Shown here one piece after another: positions 33,355-38,197 of a stretch of 38,197 nt of DNA. This DNA comes from CAZQHK01 sp964593455 (GTDB taxonomy: Bacteria > Muiribacteriota > CAYSPT01). The stretch's first letter is position 1. Each line of letters opens with the position of its first letter. The translations under genes and the position numbers were made by a program. Where the stretch lies: NCBI GenBank assembly GCA_964593455.1, contig CAZQHK010000041.1, forward strand, positions 1 to 38,197. Direction: 5' to 3'. The notes under the pieces are model-generated. The model had not been told where the DNA came from. It searched no databases and saw only the letters and a program-made list of their open reading frames with translations.

Positions 33355-33369
33355 TGGCACACCATTTGC
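33355..33369 (+). promoter_or_regulatory. Sigma-54 promoter facing the giant acidic gene
   Basis: TGGCAC (33355-33360), five bases, then TTGC (33366-33369): this matches the -24/-12 consensus TGGCACG-N4-TTGC with the exact 15-base frame. The GG and GC dinucleotides are correctly spaced. The expected start near 33381 would give a leader of about 475 bases before the ATG at 33856. A sigma-54 activator is encoded at 3804-7460 in this window, though a link between them is not shown. Confidence 0.65.
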
Positions 33370-33516
33370 CTATTACCATGGCACGCCGGACAGTGAATCA
33401 GGACTGAACATTTTAATTAATCAATTCGTAAGGGAACAAGGGTAATGAAAATTCAAACGTCCCGAAGGACAGACGTAACTACCTCACTCGCAGAAAGCAA
33501 GCCTATTTTGGAAGAT

Positions 33517-33534
33517 AGTGTGAGATGTCACACT
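33517..33534 (+). promoter_or_regulatory. Perfect inverted repeat in the giant-gene leader: Crp/Fnr-like site or attenuator
   Basis: AGTGTGA (33517-33523), GATG, TCACACT (33528-33534), followed at once by a run of T. As DNA it is TGTGA-N4-TCACA, the Fnr-like spacing. As RNA it is a 7-bp stem with a 4-base loop and U-tail, like an intrinsic terminator inside the leader made from the sigma-54 promoter. Confidence 0.5.
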
Positions 33535-33855
33535 TTTTTATATAGAAAAAGTAACACTTCTTTATTTAATTTAGAACTTTTTTTAAGGTCATTTTTCATT
33601 ATGAACCTTGTCATTTTTCATATTGCAATTTGAACAATATCATGTGAATTGTCTGTTGAACAGGATAGTAATGTTCTGATGAGTTTTTCAAAAATAATTT
33701 TGAGAGGAGAAGCAGAGGCCGGAGCGGAGACAGCGGGGTGACCAACCGGGTGATTCCCGCGGGGAAACGGATGATTTCTTATTTGTTAAGAGGTGAGCGG
33801 ATAAGCCACCCGAGCACAACGAGCAGCAATACTCAAGCTAGAAGGAGATGAACCG

Positions 33856-36800
33856 ATGGACGAGAAAGAAAAACAGGAAGAGCGACCGCAACCGAAAAAG
33901 AGTTTGAAAATCGATAAACTGGAAGAACGGATAGCGCCGGCCATGGTCGGCGGCATCATCGATGCCCCCATGGACTTCGAAGCTGAGCCTCTGCCCGATT
34001 CCGAGGCACCCCCGATGGACTTTGACGCCGAAGCTGATTTTGATGCGGACTTTGACGCCGAAGCACAACCGGCGGAAGATTTCCTGCCGCCCGAAGGCGA
34101 AATCGAGTTTGCCGATCAGGCCGATATCGAAGGAATGGCGGAACCGGTTGATATGCCCGAGGCCGATCACTATCCCGAGGGAACCATAGTCAACGCGGAC
34201 GGCTCGCTAACCTTTGAACCACCCGTCGACTGCACTTTCAATCCGGATGCCGGAACACTGGATATCCCCTACGATTCAGGTGAGTGGGGCACTCCTGAAG
34301 GGACGACTATTTCTCCCGACGGTTCGGTCACCACGGATATCCCGCAGGACATAAATTTTGACGCCGAAGCCAATACCCTGAATATTCCCTCTGACTACAC
34401 TTCCGACTACTTGCCCGAAAACATGGAGATGTTGGACGACGGAAACGTGGCCATGGATATCCCGGAGGGTATGGATTACAACGCCGATGCCGGCGGTTTC
34501 GAGATCCCGCCCGACACGGCGGCTGAAGCGCTGCCTGAAGACCTCTCCCTCAATACAGACGGTTCCATTACCATGGACATCCCGGAAGGTATCGACATCA
34601 ACCCGGAAGCGGGTATAGCTGAAATTCCGCCGGAGATGGCCAACGATATGCTCCCTGAAGAGCTCAATATCGCTCCCGAAGGTGATGTCGCCATGGAACT
34701 GCCGGACGAGTGCAATTTCGACGCGGAGACGGCCACCCTGGACATCCCGCCGGACCTGACCAGCGATTATCTGCCCGAAGACCTGGATATAACCGCTGAA
34801 GGCGACCTGGCCGTAACGTTGCCGGATGAGTGCACGTATGACGCCGAGGCCAACACCCTGGATATCCCTGAAGACCTGGCCGACGACTACCTGCCGGAAG
34901 ATATATCCACCAATCCCGACGGCAGCCTGGACTACGCCCTACCCGAGGAATGTACCTGCGATGTTGACACCAACACCCTGGATATCCCCTTTGAAGCAGC
35001 CAACGACTACCTGCCGGAAGAACTGGAAGTCAACCAGGACGGTTCAATGGACGTTACCCTGGAAAACGGCGTGGAGTATAATGGGGAAAGCGGCGAGTTG
35101 ACGGTCCTCAACGACGTGACCGATGAATACCTGCCGGAAGAAGTTAACCTGAATGATGACGGCAGCGTCACCCTGGAGATCCCGGAAGAGGTTCAGCTCG
35201 ACACGGCTGCCAACACTATGGATATCCCGCCGGAGGCGATTGACACGGCCAACGACTACCTGCCGGAGAACATAGAGCTGAATCAGGACGCCAGCCTGGA
35301 TGTGACCTTCCCCAACGACGTGGAGTACAACGGGGAGACCGGCGAGCTTACGATCCCCAATGACGTAACCAACGACTACCTGCCGGAAGACGTCACCCTC
35401 AACGAGGACGGCAGTGTCACCCTGGACATCCCGGAAGACATCACCTATGACAACATGGCCAACGCCCTGGAGTGTCCGACTGAATACGCTGATGAGTTCC
35501 TGCCTGAGGAGATCACCCTCAACGAGGACGGCTCGATCACTTACGATCTGCCGGAAGAAGTGACCTTCGACCCGGAGGCCAACGCCCTGGACATCCCGCC
35601 CGAGCTGGCCAACGATTACCTGCCGGAAGAGGTCACCATGAACGCAGACGGCAGCGTGACCCTGGACTGCCCGGTGGATGAAGTCACCTACGACCCGGCC
35701 ACGAGCACCCTGGAAGTGACCCCCGACGCGGCCGTTGATTATCTGCCGGACGACCTGTCCACTAACCCCGACGGCACCCTCAACCTGGAACTGCCCGAGG
35801 AGATCAACTTCAACCCCGAGACCGGTACCCTGGAGATTCCTCCCGAGGCCACCGACTGGGCCTTGCCTGATGATGTGACCATCAACCCCGACGGGTCCGT
35901 GGCCACGGCCATTCCGGAAGGCGCAGAGTACAACGCCGAGACCAACCAGCTGGTGCCGATAGAACCGGCCCTTGATCAAACCGATACAGGTGAGATAACC
36001 GCCGACGATGTAAGCGCTCTGCCGATTCCTGTATTCGATACTGTCGACTGCCCGCTCGATAGCACCCTGGATGACGCCGGCAACTTGTTGATACCCAACG
36101 CCGGCGCCGACTTCGTGCTGCCGGAAAACTACACTGTGGACGACACCGGGGCCTTGACCATCGACTTACCCGAAGGCTGCGAGGTGACGGAGGCCGGCGA
36201 TGTCAATATACCGAACGAGTATTCGGATTATGTCACCCCCGAAGGGGTCACCGTGAACCCGGACGGAGGTCTGGCTATCGACTGCCCGCCCGATTGCACC
36301 TTCGAAGACGGCGCGCTGACCATCCCTCCGGATTCAGCCGAATTCGCCTTGCCGGAAGATTGCAAGATCGACGATGCCGGTAACCTGATAGCGGAATGTC
36401 CGCCCGACTGCACCTTCGAGGACGGCTCGCTTAACATCTCAGCGGAATCAGCCGAGTTTGCCCTGCCGGAAGACTGCACTATCAACGACGCCGGCAACCT
36501 GGTTATCGACTGCCCGCCTGACTGCACCTTCGAGGACGGCTCGCTCACCATCCCTCCGGATTCAGCCGAGTTTGCCCTACCGGAAGACTGCAAGGTCGAT
36601 GATGCCGGCAACCTGGTAACAGAATGCCCGCCCGACTGCACCTTCGAGGACGGCACCCTGCACGTGCCCAACGAGGCGACCGACTTCTTCACTCCGGAAG
36701 GTGTGGATGTGAATCCGGACAGCTCGCTGACCTGCGACATTCCGCCTGATTGCACGGTGGACGAAGCGGGAAACCTGGTCATCCCTCCGGATTCAGCTGA

Positions 36801-38197
36801 GTTTGCCCTACCGGACGATTGCACCGTGGATGAAGCCGGCAACCTGGTGGTGGATATACCAGACGATTGCACCTTCGAGGACGGTACTCTCCATGTGCCC
36901 AACGAGGCGACCGACTTCTTCACTCCGGAAGGTGTGGATGTGAATTCTGACGGTTCGCTGACCTGCGATATTCCGCCCGACTGCACCTTCGAGGACGGCA
37001 CCCTGCACGTGCCGCCCGAGGGTACCGATTATTTCACTCCGGAAGGTGTCGACGTCAACCCGGACGGGTCGCTGGCCGTTGACTGCCCGGATGACTGCAA
37101 ACTCGATGAGTCCGGCAACCTGATCGTCCCCAACGCCGATGGCGATTTCGCCACGCCGGAAGGTGTTACCCTTAATACCGACGGCGGGCTGGCTATCGAC
37201 TGCCCGGACGACTGTAAGCTCGATGAGTCCGGCAACCTGATCATCCCGGCCGCATCAGGAGCGTTCGTGCTGCCCGAAGGCACGGGTATTACCGCCGAGG
37301 GGAGCCTGGCGGTGGAGATGCCCGAGAATATCGTTCTCGACGGCGGCAACTGCGTAATCCCGGCGGATTCAGCCGGTGAGTTCCTGCCGGAGGGCATAGA
37401 CACCACAGCCGACGGAGGTCTCGTGGCAGCCGCGCCCATACCGCTTCCCGACGAGGTCTACGTGGCCGACACCGGGGAACTGGTCGTGTCGGCAGAGTAT
37501 GCCGACAACTACTTGCCCGACGAGATACACCTGGAAACCGACGGGTCGCTGACCGTGGACTGCCCGCCGGATACCATGTACGACGAGTACGCCAGCACCA
37601 TGACGGTGCCCAACGACTCAGCCGGGTTCATCATGCCCGAAGGCGTGGATGTCAACCCGGACGGGTCGCTCACCCTGGACTGCCCGGAAGGAACCACCTT
37701 CGACGACACGGCGGGAACTTTTACCGTGCCGCTTGAAGGCAACGACTACCTGGCCACGGGCGATGAAGTGGCGGTCACCATCAACAACGACCACTACACC
37801 GGCGGTGAAGAACTGGCGCTCGACCCCACCCCGCTCTTTAACGAAGCGTACGGTGAAGGCACCTGTTTCGAAGCCTACGCTACCGGCGGGGATACCTACC
37901 CGGGCGGTGACGCCTATCTGGGCGACGACGCCTACCTGGGCGATGACTGCTACCTGGGTGAGGACCACTACCTTGGTGACGACGCTTACCTCGGTGATGA
38001 CGCTTACCTCGGTGATAACGCTTACCTGGGTGACGACGCTTACCTGGGCGAGCCCCATGACTACATAGCGGCGGAAGGACCGTATGCTGACACGGCCGCG
38101 GAACCATACGTGGATACTGCCGCGGAACCCATCGCCGATCTAGCCGCTGAGCCTGTTGACGAGTTCAAACCGGCGGAGCCTGTCCTGGATACCGCCG
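33856..38197 (+). CDS. Giant hyper-acidic repeat protein with KLEERIAP leader (partial, runs off window)
   Basis: The ATG at 33856 has AAGGAG 8 bases upstream. I translated the frame to the window end without a stop: at least 1447 residues, C-terminus missing. Residues 1-33 are a charged leader, with KLEERIAP at 21-28 and a Gly-Gly at 32-33 after a hydrophobic stretch. This resembles LExRxxP-type N-terminal signals on giant surface proteins and, loosely, a double-glycine leader. The rest has no Arg and only about five Lys, with very many Asp/Glu. About 29 copies of a roughly 40-residue unit follow, alternating LPE-x-hxhN-x-DGS-hxhDIP with hxYDxEANTLDIP (h, hydrophobic), each looking like a beta hairpin. 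Later units (36040-37700) carry Cys pairs such as CPPDC. A hexapeptide AYLGDD array and an Ala-Glu-Pro-rich part end the visible sequence. Likely exported surface or extracellular structural protein; no family recognised. Confidence 0.85.
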   Translation, partial: MDEKEKQEERPQPKKSLKIDKLEERIAPAMVGGIIDAPMDFEAEPLPDSEAPPMDFDAEADFDADFDAEAQPAEDFLPPEGEIEFADQADIEGMAEPVDMPEADHYPEGTIVNADGSLTFEPPVDCTFNPDAGTLDIPYDSGEWGTPEGTTISPDGSVTTDIPQDINFDAEANTLNIPSDYTSDYLPENMEMLDDGNVAMDIPEGMDYNADAGGFEIPPDTAAEALPEDLSLNTDGSITMDIPEGIDINPEAGIAEIPPEMANDMLPEELNIAPEGDVAMELPDECNFDAETATLDIPPDLTSDYLPEDLDITAEGDLAVTLPDECTYDAEANTLDIPEDLADDYLPEDISTNPDGSLDYALPEECTCDVDTNTLDIPFEAANDYLPEELEVNQDGSMDVTLENGVEYNGESGELTVLNDVTDEYLPEEVNLNDDGSVTLEIPEEVQLDTAANTMDIPPEAIDTANDYLPENIELNQDASLDVTFPNDVEYNGETGELTIPNDVTNDYLPEDVTLNEDGSVTLDIPEDITYDNMANALECPTEYADEFLPEEITLNEDGSITYDLPEEVTFDPEANALDIPPELANDYLPEEVTMNADGSVTLDCPVDEVTYDPATSTLEVTPDAAVDYLPDDLSTNPDGTLNLELPEEINFNPETGTLEIPPEATDWALPDDVTINPDGSVATAIPEGAEYNAETNQLVPIEPALDQTDTGEITADDVSALPIPVFDTVDCPLDSTLDDAGNLLIPNAGADFVLPENYTVDDTGALTIDLPEGCEVTEAGDVNIPNEYSDYVTPEGVTVNPDGGLAIDCPPDCTFEDGALTIPPDSAEFALPEDCKIDDAGNLIAECPPDCTFEDGSLNISAESAEFALPEDCTINDAGNLVIDCPPDCTFEDGSLTIPPDSAEFALPEDCKVDDAGNLVTECPPDCTFEDGTLHVPNEATDFFTPEGVDVNPDSSLTCDIPPDCTVDEAGNLVIPPDSAEFALPDDCTVDEAGNLVVDIPDDCTFEDGTLHVPNEATDFFTPEGVDVNSDGSLTCDIPPDCTFEDGTLHVPPEGTDYFTPEGVDVNPDGSLAVDCPDDCKLDESGNLIVPNADGDFATPEGVTLNTDGGLAIDCPDDCKLDESGNLIIPAASGAFVLPEGTGITAEGSLAVEMPENIVLDGGNCVIPADSAGEFLPEGIDTTADGGLVAAAPIPLPDEVYVADTGELVVSAEYADNYLPDEIHLETDGSLTVDCPPDTMYDEYASTMTVPNDSAGFIMPEGVDVNPDGSLTLDCPEGTTFDDTAGTFTVPLEGNDYLATGDEVAVTINNDHYTGGEELALDPTPLFNEAYGEGTCFEAYATGGDTYPGGDAYLGDDAYLGDDCYLGEDHYLGDDAYLGDDAYLGDNAYLGDDAYLGEPHDYIAAEGPYADTAAEPYVDTAAEPIADLAAEPVDEFKPAEPVLDTA
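34163..37740 (+). repeat. Tandem ~120-bp coding repeats in the giant gene
   Basis: Between about 34200 and 35280 the repeat is almost exactly 120 bases: Gly codons of the DGS turn fall at 34201, 34321, 34441, 34561, 34681, 34801, 34921, 35041 and 35161. A 9-base insertion near 35236 then shifts the phase, and spacing becomes less regular. Some copies are nearly identical in DNA: 51 bases at 36664-36714 recur at 36895-36945. Copy number has therefore probably changed recently. Confidence 0.85.
37912..38055 (+). repeat. 18-bp (hexapeptide) repeat array coding for AYLGDD-type units
   Basis: Eight consecutive hexapeptides of the form [ACH]-Y-L-G-[DE]-[DNP] are encoded here, following the large hairpin repeats. 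Asp and Tyr alternate in a fixed pattern. It may be a cation-binding or self-associating segment; function is not known. Confidence 0.8.

Larger units (their letters stand above)
33044..33855. other. Divergent control region between export operon and giant gene
   Basis: The 869 bp between start codons 32986 and 33856 hold no convincing gene. The CRP palindrome, a sigma-54 promoter and at least two more inverted repeats are listed separately. The part 33530-33700 is strongly AT-rich; 33715-33835 is GC-rich with short complementary stretches (GCGGG 33733-33737 with CCCGC 33756-33760; GGTG with CACC around 33795). It could form a structured leader RNA of the giant gene, but I cannot match it to a known riboswitch. 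A 62-codon frame at 33445-33633 crosses an inverted repeat and is probably not a gene. Confidence 0.6.

Noticed and set aside
33445..33633. 62-codon plus-strand frame between the export operon and the giant gene
   Set aside because: Poor ribosome site, AT-rich low-complexity product, and it runs through the inverted repeat at 33517-33534. Kept only as a possible upstream frame.
33715..33835. Known riboswitch (c-di-GMP or other) in the giant-gene leader
   Set aside because: None of the conserved cores that I can recall match; only generic short stems are present.
35044..35979. Long minus-strand frame (311 codons) opposite the giant gene, and similar ones at 36228-37001, 37029-37439 and 37618-38058
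   Set aside because: They are antisense shadows made by the biased codon pattern of the repeats; their products are repetitive Val/Gly/Ser mirror images of the real repeat.

Overview
The window looks like chromosomal DNA of a Gram-negative (two-membrane) bacterium of moderate GC content. Evidence for an outer membrane is a TolC-family protein plus three HlyD-type periplasmic adaptor modules. Abundant HEAT/TPR proteins, a sigma-54 activator fused to its own sensor kinase, a RecJ carrying an inserted DnaQ-type domain, and an N-terminal KLEERIAP signal on a giant surface-type protein all suggest a poorly sampled lineage. I cannot name the phylum from sequence alone. I see no rRNA, tRNA, CRISPR array or intact insertion sequence.

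Left part (118-12568, all minus strand): a sugar/glycerol-phosphate type ABC importer (two permeases and a binding protein, no ATPase gene), an NrnA-like DHH phosphoesterase, a membrane-bound hybrid kinase/NtrC-type sigma-54 activator, a stand-alone receiver protein and RecJ. Except for a 197-bp gap between the permeases, these genes overlap or nearly touch, so they probably form one operon. An unknown membrane protein follows. A 175-bp inverted-repeat element sits between the two permease genes.

Middle (12613-20440): a HEAT-repeat protein, a universal stress protein, a dolichol-phosphate-mannose-synthase-like glycosyltransferase (minus strand), a large HEAT-TM-TPR membrane protein with its own sigma-70-like promoter, and a tandem phosphoribosyltransferase. 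A 611-bp gene-free stretch with short direct and inverted repeats follows.

Right part (21052-38197), the most interesting region: an envelope/export locus. It holds a small anchored protein, a secreted YiiX-like papain-fold hydrolase, and two paralogous secreted charged helical proteins. Next comes a minus-strand operon read in the order PqqD-M50 protease-HlyD fusion, Crp-type regulator, TolC, triple-GAF-HlyD fusion, HlyD. Divergent from it, across an 869-bp control region, is a giant gene (33856 to beyond the window end). It encodes at least 1447 residues, is extremely acidic, has no arginine after residue 25, and is built from about 29 copies of a roughly 40-residue beta-hairpin-like repeat. 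The control region contains a perfect CRP palindrome (TGTGA-N6-TCACA), a good sigma-54 promoter facing the giant gene, and further inverted repeats.

Working model (inference): the PqqD-like/RRE domain on the M50-HlyD membrane protein recognises the basic KLEERIAP leader of the giant acidic protein, the protease trims it, and the HlyD modules plus TolC carry it across the envelope without any ABC or RND pump encoded here. The Crp-type protein and a sigma-54 activator would set expression.
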